Shown: piece by piece, positions 20,074-28,764 of the stretch
Numbering within the stretch: the first letter of the stretch is position 1
Layout of the letters: every line of letters starts with the position of its first letter
NCBI RefSeq assembly: GCF_002174125.1
Contig: NZ_NEXX01000006.1
Span: 62,001 to 126,000, forward strand
Length of the DNA stretch: 64,000 nucleotides
Reading direction: 5' to 3'
From: Acinetobacter populi
GTDB taxonomy: Bacteria > Pseudomonadota > Gammaproteobacteria > Pseudomonadales > Moraxellaceae
Notes under the pieces: model-generated
What the model was told of the DNA's origin: nothing
What the model saw: the letters and a program-made list of their open reading frames with translations, nothing else
Database searches by the model: none
Program-made: the position numbers and the translations under genes

Positions 20074-20883
20074 ATGCACATTGATATTCAAAATACCATT
20101 TTAGGTAAGATTGTTGAGCGTAAATTTGTAGAAATCTCGGCAAAACAAAAACAGTTTAGCCTAAGCAATTTGGAAGAACTGGCAAAACAGGCAACGCCTA
20201 CCCGTGGTTTTGCCAAAGCTTTACAGCATAAATCTCCTGCGATTATTGCCGAAATCAAAAAAGCCTCCCCGTCCAAAGGTATTATTCGGGAAAACTTTAA
20301 TCCTGCTGAAATTGCCAAAGAATATGAGCAAGCAGGTGCAGCCTGTTTATCAGTGTTGACTGATGTCGATTTTTTTCAGGGCCATCATGATAATCTGCGT
20401 ATCGCACGGGAAGCCTGTGCCTTACCAGCGTTACGTAAAGACTTTATGGTCGATCCCTACCACATTGTTGAAAGTCGTGCACTGCACGCCGATTGCATTT
20501 TATTGATTGTGGCTTGCCTTTCCGATGCACAATTAAAGGAACTGGCCAGTGTGGCTTTTGCATACGGCATGGACGTACTGGTTGAAGTCCATAATGAACA
20601 GGAAATGGAGCGTGCACTACAATTACCTCAACAATGCTTGTTAGGGGTAAATAATCGTAATTTAAAAACCTTTGAAGTCGATTTAAATACCACAGTACGC
20701 TTAAAAGATATGGCAGGTTCAGCGCGTCAGATCATTACCGAAAGTGGTATTAGCACCCCTGAACAGGTGCAGTTTATGCAGGATCACGGTATTGACCGTT
20801 TTCTGGTGGGTGAAGGTTTTATGAAACAACCCCATGCAGGGCAAGCATTGAATCGGTTATTTGGTGTACCGAAGGTCATTTAA
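20074..20883 (+). CDS. trpC: Indole-3-glycerol phosphate synthase
   Basis: Closes the indole ring in tryptophan synthesis. It has 269 residues, a monofunctional TrpC without the TrpF domain of E. coli. Motifs of the TIM barrel: AEIKKASPSKG, LRKDFMVDPY, GVNNRNLKTFEVD and ITESGI. The ATG at 20074 is chosen because AGGAA lies 6 bases upstream; the TTG at 20068 touches that site. It is the last gene of trpGDC, followed by a hairpin. Confidence 0.96.
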   Translation: MHIDIQNTILGKIVERKFVEISAKQKQFSLSNLEELAKQATPTRGFAKALQHKSPAIIAEIKKASPSKGIIRENFNPAEIAKEYEQAGAACLSVLTDVDFFQGHHDNLRIAREACALPALRKDFMVDPYHIVESRALHADCILLIVACLSDAQLKELASVAFAYGMDVLVEVHNEQEMERALQLPQQCLLGVNNRNLKTFEVDLNTTVRLKDMAGSARQIITESGISTPEQVQFMQDHGIDRFLVGEGFMKQPHAGQALNRLFGVPKVI

Positions 20884-20895
20884 ATTGACTTAAAT

Positions 20896-20929
20896 AAACA
20901 ATAGCAAGTTGAACATTTGCTATTGTTTT
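20896..20929 (+). terminator. Terminator of trpGDC
   Basis: A perfect 12-base stem, aaacaatagcaa / ttgctattgttt, around 9 bases. The T run is short (four). Confidence 0.7.
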
Positions 20930-21173
20930 CCATCTCAGTTAAATATAATTTCTTGACTAATTAGCAATAATTCTTAAATTTTTTGATTGACTTAAGCTCT
21001 TATTTTTAAAACGATTATATAACTCCAAACAAACATGTTGGTGTGAAGCACTGCAACAAGTATAAATAAAAATACAATAGTTTAAGAATGTACCTGTATT
21101 TACTAGATTTCCACCAACTGCACATTTCGTACTATACTAGACTTAAATAAACCTGTTTTATATTTCCCACATT

Positions 21174-21887
21174 ATGAGCAAAGATACTTCCCTCTCCAAA
21201 GCACAGCTTGATTTGTTAAAGCAGTTTAAAAAGCAAGTTGGTGCTGATCAAGCCGCCACTCAAACACAAAAAACTAGCAAGCAACCTGAGAAACTTAGTT
21301 CCGCAAAACAAGCTCAAGCTGAACAGCAAGATGATCACCAACTTTTTGCCAATGCTATGCAGGGCGTAAAAAAAATAGATTCCAATGATCTTGCTCCCAT
21401 TACAAGCATAGCAAAGACAAAAAAAATTGATGCACAAACACTGGCAAAGCGTATTGCTGCCGAAGGCACCACTGAAACTGATGATACTGTGTTATCAGAT
21501 ACACAGGCTTTATTAAATCCGGTTGCCAGTCAGGCATTTTTAAGCTATCGCATTGCCACCTTGCAAAATCGTGTCTTTGAAGATTTAAAAGCCGGTAAAT
21601 TACGCTGGTTTGAAGCAGTGGATTTACATGGCTGTACTATGGAACAGGCGCGGACTGCGGTTTTACAACTGATCCAACTGGCTAAAGACGATAATCAAAA
21701 TGTGATTAAGATTGTTCATGGTAAAGGTCCAGAAGGAATTTTAAAAACCTGCGTCAATGGCTGGTTGCGTCAGCATCGTGATGTATTGGCATTTGTTAGT
21801 GCACCAGAGAATCAAGGTGGCACTGGTGCTGTTCTGGTTTTATTAAAGCGTGCCGAGAAAAATCCGAAATATCAGGAAGGAAAATAA
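21174..21887 (+). CDS. Smr-domain protein
   Basis: A 237-residue protein with a low-complexity, Gln/Lys/Ala-rich N-terminal half and a C-terminal Smr domain. The Smr motifs DLHGCTMEQA, VHGKGPEG and GGTGAVLVLL are visible at about residues 148-228. Such domains are nucleases or nucleic-acid binders; E. coli SmrA (YdaL) and SmrB (a ribosome-collision nuclease) have this layout, but I cannot decide between them. It precedes folE by 76 bases. Confidence 0.85.
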   Translation: MSKDTSLSKAQLDLLKQFKKQVGADQAATQTQKTSKQPEKLSSAKQAQAEQQDDHQLFANAMQGVKKIDSNDLAPITSIAKTKKIDAQTLAKRIAAEGTTETDDTVLSDTQALLNPVASQAFLSYRIATLQNRVFEDLKAGKLRWFEAVDLHGCTMEQARTAVLQLIQLAKDDNQNVIKIVHGKGPEGILKTCVNGWLRQHRDVLAFVSAPENQGGTGAVLVLLKRAEKNPKYQEGK

Positions 21888-21920
21888 GCACTAAAAGACG
21901 GCAAATGCTGTATTTTCTGC

Positions 21921-21926
21921 TACAAT
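21921..21926 (+). promoter_or_regulatory. -10 box of folE
   Basis: TACAAT lies 38 bases before the folE ATG. No good -35 box is seen. It supports the start at 21964, since the longer frame would begin inside this promoter. Confidence 0.35.
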
Positions 21927-21963
21927 GCGCAACTTGTTATTAGTAGCCAAGTACAATTTTACA

Positions 21964-22518
21964 ATGAGTATGCAGCAATCTTATTCAGATATTTTAACCG
22001 CCATTGGTGAAGACCTTGATCGCCCTGGTTTAAAGGACACGCCAATTCGTGCTGCAAAAGCATTTGCTTTCCTTACCTCCGGCTACCAGAAAGATTTAAA
22101 AGAAGTCACCAATGATGCCGTATTTCCCTCAGAAAATCGGGAAATGGTTTTGGTGAAAAATATCGAATTTTACTCTTTGTGTGAACATCATCTACTGCCA
22201 TTTTATGGACGGGTACATATTGGCTATTTACCGGAAGGACGAGTTTTAGGCTTATCCAAATTTGCCCGTATTACAGAAATGTTTGCGCGTCGTTTACAAA
22301 TTCAGGAAAATTTAACCCAGCAAATTGCCGAGGCAATTGTAGAAGTGACCGGTGCACGTGGTGTAGCCGTAGTGATTGATTCTGCTCATATGTGTATGAT
22401 GATGCGTGGTGTAGGAAAACAACAATCAACTACGCGTACCGTATGTTTCTTAGGTGAATTGAAAAGCAACGAACAGGCGCGCCGTGAATTTTTAAATGCT
22501 GTCCCTGAAAGCTACTAA
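21964..22518 (+). CDS. folE: GTP cyclohydrolase I
   Basis: Converts GTP to dihydroneopterin triphosphate, the first step of folate synthesis. It has 184 residues from [10 protein letters not shown]. The zinc and catalytic motifs [16 protein letters not shown] and [11 protein letters not shown] are intact, with the zinc ligands Cys and His present. The frame is open to 21925, but a promoter-like TACAAT overlaps there, and the family N-terminus fits 21964. It ends at a shared bidirectional terminator. Confidence 0.94.
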   Translation: MSMQQSYSDILTAIGEDLDRPGLKDTPIRAAKAFAFLTSGYQKDLKEVTNDAVFPSENREMVLVKNIEFYSLCEHHLLPFYGRVHIGYLPEGRVLGLSKFARITEMFARRLQIQENLTQQIAEAIVEVTGARGVAVVIDSAHMCMMMRGVGKQQSTTRTVCFLGELKSNEQARREFLNAVPESY

Positions 22519-22534
22519 ACCCTATTTCTGATCT

Positions 22535-22567
22535 AAAAATGCCAAGTCCGTCGACTTGGCATTTTTT
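22535..22567. terminator. Bidirectional terminator between folE and carbonic anhydrase
   Basis: Arms aaaaatgccaagtc and gacttggcattttt around four bases. It has A and T runs on both sides, so it serves both convergent genes. Confidence 0.92.
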
Positions 22568-22596
22568 TAATGAAAATTTTCACTTATTATGAATAC

Positions 22597-23208
22597 TTAA
22601 TAATCCAGAAAAGTGACTTCACCCGTTTCCAGTGAATATTCTGCACCAACCACGACTAATTTACCCTGCTCAATTAATTTTTCCAACACTGCCGAACCAT
22701 GTCGTAACTGATTCACCGATGCAAATACATTGGCCCGTACCGCATGTTTAGACAACTTCTCAATATCATTTTTGAGTTCGGTATGAAATAAGATTTCGAC
22801 CGATGGACGAACCCGATTCACAATCGACATTAAGTTCTGTGAAGGCAATTTATCTGGATTCTGTAAAGTTTCAATGGTCGCCTGAACTGCGCCACAATGG
22901 CTATGTCCCAATACAACCACAACAGGACATTGATAACGTTCTGCGGCAAACTCTACACTTCCCACCTGTGATGGCGCGACAATATTGCCCGCTACACGGA
23001 TCACAAACAAATCACCCAATCCCTGATCAAATACCATTTCTGCTGGTACCCGGGAATCTGAACACCCCAGAATAATGGCAAAAGGATTCTGGTCTTCTGC
23101 TAATTCTGCCCGTTCCTGATGAGAAAGATGCTTATAACCGACTTTACCTTGAATAAAGTTTTGATTGCCTGCTTTAAGACGTTGTAAGGCTTCTTGAGCA
23201 CTTAACAT
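22597..23208 (-). CDS. Beta-class carbonic anhydrase
   Basis: Interconverts CO2 and bicarbonate in the cytoplasm. It has 203 residues from MLSAQEALQRLKAGN; the upstream frame to 23268 lacks family sequence. Zinc ligands are in CSDSRVPAE (Cys, with the Asp-Arg dyad) and GHSHCGAV (His and Cys). A GGGA lies near the chosen start. Bicarbonate is needed by carboxylases such as biotin-dependent acetyl-CoA carboxylase. It is monocistronic. Confidence 0.92.
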   Translation of the reverse strand: MLSAQEALQRLKAGNQNFIQGKVGYKHLSHQERAELAEDQNPFAIILGCSDSRVPAEMVFDQGLGDLFVIRVAGNIVAPSQVGSVEFAAERYQCPVVVVLGHSHCGAVQATIETLQNPDKLPSQNLMSIVNRVRPSVEILFHTELKNDIEKLSKHAVRANVFASVNQLRHGSAVLEKLIEQGKLVVVGAEYSLETGEVTFLDY

Positions 23209-23510
23209 GAAAATTCCCGTAACTTGCAAAGGTTTGATCATTTTAAGAGTGTTACTGGTAATTGTCATTAGACAAAAACTACCTTTTCAACAAAATATGT
23301 TTAGTGCTTATCCAGATTTATTCTTTTGATAGAAACATTACATATCCTTTTTTCTCCTTTTTATATCTTTTCTAAAATTAAAAATATTAAAGCGATATAT
23401 ACAGCCCCATATAACCTTTTTATATTTTGCTGTTAAATGAAGAAGTTGTAATTTATGATTGATACACTTATTGATTCCGAATCTACCGCTTTTAATTCAG
23501 GTTTATTTTT

Positions 23511-24506
23511 ATGCATAGCAAAGCTCAAGCACTACTCGAAGCGCATCTCGCCTTTATTAAAAATCAATTACAGCAAGGTGAGATCGTAACTCAGGAAGTA
23601 TTGGGCTTTTTTGACTGGTTTAAAACCCAGAAAATCACTGACCTCTGGTGTTCACAGCACATCACTGCCCTACTGCAACAACAAATTTTATTAACACCTG
23701 CCACCGATCATCTTATTCAGCAAATCCAGCAGCATATTACACTTGCCCTGCAACATCCGCATAATGAACATACAACCATTGAAGAAGTCTTACCTGTAGA
23801 AACCATTGACCAGATTGCGCAATATATTGCTTCCAAATCCGAACATCGTCAAAAATTAGTCAAACAACTGGTTCATAATCCTGTTTATATTGAGCTGATC
23901 AGTAATCTAGTACAGCAGAGCCTGCAAGACTATGTAGATCAATCCGTGGTGGCTAAAAAAATCCCAGGTGTCGGCTCTTTTATGAAAATGGGAAAATCTG
24001 TCATTGAACGCGCAACTGACCGCACCTTCGATGATGCACTGCGACTTTATTTACATAAAAATTTCAACAAATTAAGCCAGTTAAGTGAAAAACTCATTAA
24101 CCAGCACCTTGATGATGACAAACTCTACCAGCTACAAGCAAAACTTTGGCACAAAATTAAAAAAGCCCCTTTATCTACGTTGCAACACTATATTGTGATT
24201 GAAGATCTTCCCCAAACCGTGGCAATGGGCGAACAAGTCTGGAATCATATTCGTCAGACAGATTATCTTCAGGCACAAATCGCCTCAGGAGTAAATGCTT
24301 GGGTAGAACATCATGCACAAGATACTTTTGCACAGGCCTTACAAGATATTAATATCGATGAAAACTTATTAAGAACAGAACTTTATCAACTCATTATGCC
24401 CATTTTAAATCAAGTCATTGATCAGGGTTATTTATTGGATCGAGCCAGATTTTATTTGGAACAGTTTTATGGATCTGATGAGGTGAATGTTATATTGGAG
24501 CAATAA
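23511..24506 (+). CDS. Hypothetical helical protein, 331 residues
   Basis: I do not recognise a family. It has no signal peptide or membrane helix and is predicted to be almost entirely helical, rich in Gln, Leu and His. The central part, IPGVGSFMKMGKSVIERATDRTFDDALRLYLHKNFNKL, looks like the best-ordered segment. It is probably a soluble cytoplasmic protein. It stands alone, divergent from the carbonic anhydrase gene and convergent with the TonB receptor gene. It is certainly coding: the frame is long and codon use matches its neighbours. Confidence 0.8.
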   Translation: MHSKAQALLEAHLAFIKNQLQQGEIVTQEVLGFFDWFKTQKITDLWCSQHITALLQQQILLTPATDHLIQQIQQHITLALQHPHNEHTTIEEVLPVETIDQIAQYIASKSEHRQKLVKQLVHNPVYIELISNLVQQSLQDYVDQSVVAKKIPGVGSFMKMGKSVIERATDRTFDDALRLYLHKNFNKLSQLSEKLINQHLDDDKLYQLQAKLWHKIKKAPLSTLQHYIVIEDLPQTVAMGEQVWNHIRQTDYLQAQIASGVNAWVEHHAQDTFAQALQDINIDENLLRTELYQLIMPILNQVIDQGYLLDRARFYLEQFYGSDEVNVILEQ

Positions 24507-24538
24507 AAAAGCGACCTGAATAATCAGATCACTTTTTA
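24506..24538. terminator. Bidirectional terminator
   Basis: aaaaagcgacctga pairs with tcagatcacttttt with two mismatches. It has A and T runs on both sides. It overlaps the stop of the 331-residue gene and serves the convergent receptor gene too. Confidence 0.8.
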
Positions 24539-24555
24539 TTTGCTTTGGAATAAAC

Positions 24556-26748
24556 TTAGAAAGAATATTTTAAAGATGCATAGTAAGCACGACCTGGTTC
24601 ATTATAACTTTGATTTACAGTAGTATCTCGCAATTTCTGCTCATCAAAGACATTACTTATACCTAAACGTCCACTAAAATTATTAGTAAATTTATAACCT
24701 GCATTTATACCAAAAATACCATAACTTTTAATCTCTTGCTGACTTAAACCATTATTATTTTCAATCACAGTTTCTGCATATTGACGCGGCTTTTGACGGC
24801 CATATTGTGTATAAACAAAATTCACATCCGCCTTATCGGTAACTTTATAATTGAAAATTGAGTTGATAGTATAGTTTGGTACGATTGAAAGAGGATTACC
24901 CGTTTGTTTATTCACAGAGTCCTTCATCCAAGTAAAGTTGTTAGTCCAACTGATATCTCCCCAATCTAGACCAATACTTCCTTCTAGACCTTGAATCAAT
25001 GCTTTAGGGATGTTTTCCCAAAGTAAGACATTATATGTTGTTGAACCAATAATGACTTGCTGTGTAACAGTTTCACCGGAAGTAATTTTGTTTTTATAAT
25101 CGTTACGGAACCATGCTAGACTTGCACTCAGAATATCTTTTTGAAACTGAACCCCAATTTCTTTGTTAATAGAAGTTTCCGGTTTTAAATCGCCATTTCC
25201 TTGTAATACGCATTGAGAAAGTCCTATTGGACAACCATTCCCTCGCGTCCCTAATAAATAACCTTCTGCACTTTGATACATATTCGGTGCTTTATAGGCA
25301 CGAGCAATACCACCTTTTAAAGTAAAATAATCGTTTAAATGGTGAGTAATATTTAAACTTGGACTCCAGTTGTCTCCAGATTTACTATGATCATCAAAAC
25401 GCAAAGCAAGTACAACATCCGTGTTATCTGTGAATTTAACATTATTTTCAAGATAAGCAGAAGCAATATGGGAATCCATTTTACTACGGTCACCACTAGT
25501 CAATACTTCACCATAGCTATCTGTACCCTGTGTTGTATTTGCTGTATCTGTAAAATCATCTTCTACCCATTCAGCTCCCACCGTTAAATTTTGTGGTCTC
25601 CAAACTTCAAATGGAATACTGGCTTCTGCATTAAATCGAAATGTTTTAAGTGTTGATGTTTCTTTACAGGATTCATCAATACAGTTAATCCGTCCTTCTC
25701 CTGAACCAGCTGTACCTTCTGGTAAACGCTTATTTTTAGTTTGATCATACGATGCCAAAACTTTTGTATCGCCCCATGCCCATTTTCCTTCATGTGTTAA
25801 TGCATAACTATCACGATACATGGTATTAGTTTCGGTACCAAGAAGTGCTGATTGAATCTCATCGGTTATAAAATCGTTATTACTATTTTGTGAGTCTCCA
25901 GCATAGATATTACCTTGACGACTCGAACCAGCGTCTAACAATAATGTTTGATTATCTGTGAATTGCCATGCAACACGTCCATTAATATCCTTATTGCGTA
26001 CACCTTCTCTACCCGCAGCCCGAGTTCCTGATGAACTTAAAGGATTTAAGTCAGCAGCATCACTTTTTGTCTTATTATAATTTCCATACAAGCGATAAGA
26101 TAATACATCCTTAATAATCGGACCACTTAAATTAAATCCAACACGATAAGATGAACCCTCTTTAGAATTTTCTGGTTGATTAGTAAAAGTTTCAAGGGAA
26201 CCATGAGTTTCATTGGTCACTTTTTTGGTAATGATATTAACCACACCTCCCATTGCACCGTTACCATAACGTGCAGCAGCCGGACCACGTAATACTTCAA
26301 TTGATTCAATTGATTCAGCTGGAACCCAGTTAGAATCGCCACGAGTATCGCGCTCTCCACGCCAACCATAACGTACCGAATTACGAGAAGTTACAGGCTT
26401 TCCATCAATTAAAATTAGGGTATTTTCCGGCCCCATACCACGAATATCAATTTGACGATTATTTCCACGCTGCCCTGTTGCACTATTTCCAGTCAAGTTT
26501 ACACCCGGCATACGACGCACAATTTCAGAAATATCATTCACTACAGGTGTTTGTTCTAAATCTTCTGCTGTAATGGTTGAGGCACCTAATGATTGCTTAA
26601 CTTGTTCTTCTGCGGTAATAACAATAGTTTGTAATTTGACAACTTCTTCATCTTTTTTTTGCTCTTCTTCAGCAAAAACTGGATTAGTAACCAAAATAGA
26701 TGCCAAAATTGACAATGAAAGTGTGCTTTTTACAAGACTTCTAGCCAT
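24556..26748 (-). CDS. TonB-dependent ferric siderophore receptor, FepA/PfeA type
   Basis: Outer-membrane receptor for a ferric catecholate siderophore such as enterobactin; 730 residues. Signal peptide to about residue 26 (VFA). The TonB box-like stretch LQTIVITA follows, then the plug domain with QIDIRGMGPENTLILIDGKP and the FepA signature VRYGWRGERDTRGDSNWV, EVLRGPAAARYGNGAMGG. A 22-strand barrel ends in the terminal aromatic Phe (YSF). No siderophore synthesis genes are adjacent, so it probably uses foreign siderophores. Iron (Fur) control is likely. Confidence 0.9.
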   Translation of the reverse strand: MARSLVKSTLSLSILASILVTNPVFAEEEQKKDEEVVKLQTIVITAEEQVKQSLGASTITAEDLEQTPVVNDISEIVRRMPGVNLTGNSATGQRGNNRQIDIRGMGPENTLILIDGKPVTSRNSVRYGWRGERDTRGDSNWVPAESIESIEVLRGPAAARYGNGAMGGVVNIITKKVTNETHGSLETFTNQPENSKEGSSYRVGFNLSGPIIKDVLSYRLYGNYNKTKSDAADLNPLSSSGTRAAGREGVRNKDINGRVAWQFTDNQTLLLDAGSSRQGNIYAGDSQNSNNDFITDEIQSALLGTETNTMYRDSYALTHEGKWAWGDTKVLASYDQTKNKRLPEGTAGSGEGRINCIDESCKETSTLKTFRFNAEASIPFEVWRPQNLTVGAEWVEDDFTDTANTTQGTDSYGEVLTSGDRSKMDSHIASAYLENNVKFTDNTDVVLALRFDDHSKSGDNWSPSLNITHHLNDYFTLKGGIARAYKAPNMYQSAEGYLLGTRGNGCPIGLSQCVLQGNGDLKPETSINKEIGVQFQKDILSASLAWFRNDYKNKITSGETVTQQVIIGSTTYNVLLWENIPKALIQGLEGSIGLDWGDISWTNNFTWMKDSVNKQTGNPLSIVPNYTINSIFNYKVTDKADVNFVYTQYGRQKPRQYAETVIENNNGLSQQEIKSYGIFGINAGYKFTNNFSGRLGISNVFDEQKLRDTTVNQSYNEPGRAYYASLKYSF

Positions 26749-26797
26749 TACAAAACCCTATATTTAATTAACAAACCGTAATATTGCGCACATACTA

Positions 26798-26816
26798 TCA
26801 AAATATTCTTATTATT
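26798..26816. promoter_or_regulatory. Weak Fur-box-like sequence
   Basis: On the minus strand the first two hexamers, AATAAT and AAGAAT, resemble GATAAT repeats; the third does not. It lies 50 bases upstream of the receptor gene. Confidence 0.25.
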
Positions 26817-26849
26817 AAAAGTTAATGAGAAAGCTTTTTATTAACTTTT
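26817..26849. repeat. 10-bp inverted repeat upstream of the siderophore receptor
   Basis: aaaagttaat (26817-26826) and attaactttt (26840-26849) are perfect inverted copies around 13 bases. It may be an operator or leader hairpin. Confidence 0.4.
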
Positions 26850-26871
26850 ATCTTATTTTATTAATACGCAT

Positions 26872-26901
26872 AAAAAAGCATCCTTGATAGAATGCTTTTT
26901 T
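26872..26901 (-). terminator. Terminator of nfuA
   Basis: Arms aaaaaagcat and atgctttttt; a T run on the minus strand. It lies 14 bases after the nfuA stop. Confidence 0.9.
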
Positions 26902-26914
26902 ATAGCACAACAAT

Positions 26915-27553
26915 TTATTTCATATAAGCATCGGCATTTTGAGTGTGATCAGTTTTGTCTATCACACGACCAAGCTCGGGGATATGTGCCTGTAAAGTGG
27001 TTTCGACACCCTGCTTCAATGTAATATCAATGGCCGAACAACCCTGACAACCACCACCGAACTGTAAAACAGCAGTTAGACCATGTTCTGGATCTTCAAA
27101 TACTTCTACCAGACTACAGTTCCCACCATGCCCTGCTAGTCCCGGATTAATTTCTGCCTGTAATACATAAGCGATACGCTCTTCAATGGACGCATCCGGC
27201 CCGACACGCGGTACTTTGGAGTTGGGTGCCTTAAAGGTTAACTGACCACCAAAACGGTCTTTGTTGTAATCAATCACTGCATCTTTTAAATACGGGATAG
27301 ATGGTGTATCAATAAAAACTGGAAAATCTGGATAATCCTGTTTGTAATCGGTCGGCACTACATCTTCTGGCGCACTATAGGCCATACAGCATTCTGCACG
27401 CGCAGTTCCCGGACTTTCCACAAAAATACGTACACCAATATCAGGAGTATTTTGCTTCGCCAATAAGTCTTTCAAATACTCCTGTGCCGATGGTGTAATC
27501 ATCAAATTTGGTATTTCTTCAGCCACAGTTGAATTTGCAACGATTTCTGACAT
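26915..27553 (-). CDS. nfuA: Fe-S biogenesis protein NfuA
   Basis: Carrier that delivers iron-sulfur clusters to target enzymes. It has 212 residues. The N-terminal half is an A-type-like domain and the C-terminal half an Nfu domain with the cluster ligands in GGGCQGCSAID. The ATG at 27553 has GAGGAG 8 bases upstream; the TTG at 27556 is rejected. NfuA is known to support lipoate and other Fe-S synthases under stress. It is monocistronic. Confidence 0.95.
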   Translation of the reverse strand: MSEIVANSTVAEEIPNLMITPSAQEYLKDLLAKQNTPDIGVRIFVESPGTARAECCMAYSAPEDVVPTDYKQDYPDFPVFIDTPSIPYLKDAVIDYNKDRFGGQLTFKAPNSKVPRVGPDASIEERIAYVLQAEINPGLAGHGGNCSLVEVFEDPEHGLTAVLQFGGGCQGCSAIDITLKQGVETTLQAHIPELGRVIDKTDHTQNADAYMK

Positions 27554-27649
27554 CAATCTTACTCCTCAAATATCTATGACTATCATACATCATCTTTAAA
27601 TAAATTTTGAGTAAAACAGTCGGATTAATTTTATTCTCATGAGATGTAA

Positions 27650-27673
27650 AAAAGGACGCTTAAACGCCCTTTT
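27650..27673 (-). terminator. Terminator of smc-zipA
   Basis: aaaaggacg pairs with cgccctttt with one mismatch; T run on the minus strand. It lies just after the zipA stop. Confidence 0.75.
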
Positions 27674-27684
27674 CTGCAACTGTA

Positions 27685-28761
27685 TTATACAGGTTTGTAT
27701 TCAATCACAAAATGTCGCCAATGATCACGCAGTTGCGGTGTAAGTTCTAGAGATTGTTCATCAAATACCATACCATCGGTATCTCTTGCCATTAAACCCG
27801 CAAGGCTCACCATCATATCAAAGCCTGTGACTGCATGCGGATTCGGCAACGCCAGAAAGAATGCCAGCCCTTTTACTTCTTCAGAAGGTAAGCTTTCCAG
27901 ATCAAATCCGGATGGTGCACCATCTTCATTAATCCGCAGTACACTAAACATCAAGGGACTAGGTTTATCGGCATCTTCATAACGATGGAAACATGACATT
28001 TCACCATAGCGCAAGCCATATTTTAGCAGCATTTTTAAGGTTCGTTCACCCGATAATGCCCGTCCCGGATTGGGATACATATACAATGCGATCAGTTGTT
28101 GTGCTTTAGCCAGTGCACTTTCTTCATCCTGACGATTTTGTTCATTTAAATGTGCATCAATGACATCAGCTTCATTTTCCCATTCCACACGTTCAATTTC
28201 GTCAACTGAAATTTTTTCAGCATCGTCTTTTTCTTCAATCTCAATATCTTCAACAATCGCATCTTGTGGGTTATTATCTTGTGTTTTTTCAACCTCAAGC
28301 GTATTAATAATCTCTATTTCAGATGCTGAATCCTGATCCGCAATGACCTGCTTGGCATCATCTACCAGCTCGGCTTCATCTTTTAACTGCTCAATTAACT
28401 CATCCAGTTCATCAGGTTGTTCAGTTTTAGTAGAAGCCTGTGAGGTTATCACTGTCTGATCAGAATATTGGTCTGCCACATCCTGTTGGGTTGGTTGTTC
28501 TGCACTTGATGGCGGCTGTGCATCTTGTGTTGCCACAGCGGAAGCTACTGGCGTGTCAACGTCTACAGCCGTTGAGGAAACCTTCACTGCATCGGGTCGC
28601 AAATGACGAGGAACAATAGGTTGCTGACTTTGTGCATCAACAATTAATTCCGTTTGTTCGATGGGCTGCGATGTTTGTGGTTTTTTTAATAATAAACGCA
28701 AACCAATGATGACCATCAGAACAGCAATAACGATTCCAATGATTTCCCACGCTTGATCCAT
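27685..28761 (-). CDS. zipA: Cell division protein ZipA
   Basis: Anchors the FtsZ ring to the inner membrane. It has 358 residues. A membrane helix lies at residues 4-26, followed by a long Pro/Gln-rich then acidic (Glu/Asp) linker to about residue 215, and the C-terminal FtsZ-binding domain with FDLESLPSEEVKGLAFFLAL and VTGFDMMVSLAGLMA. It starts 3 bases after the smc stop and is surely co-transcribed with smc, an order also known in Pseudomonas. Confidence 0.92.
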   Translation of the reverse strand: MDQAWEIIGIVIAVLMVIIGLRLLLKKPQTSQPIEQTELIVDAQSQQPIVPRHLRPDAVKVSSTAVDVDTPVASAVATQDAQPPSSAEQPTQQDVADQYSDQTVITSQASTKTEQPDELDELIEQLKDEAELVDDAKQVIADQDSASEIEIINTLEVEKTQDNNPQDAIVEDIEIEEKDDAEKISVDEIERVEWENEADVIDAHLNEQNRQDEESALAKAQQLIALYMYPNPGRALSGERTLKMLLKYGLRYGEMSCFHRYEDADKPSPLMFSVLRINEDGAPSGFDLESLPSEEVKGLAFFLALPNPHAVTGFDMMVSLAGLMARDTDGMVFDEQSLELTPQLRDHWRHFVIEYKPV

Positions 28762-28764
28762 AAT

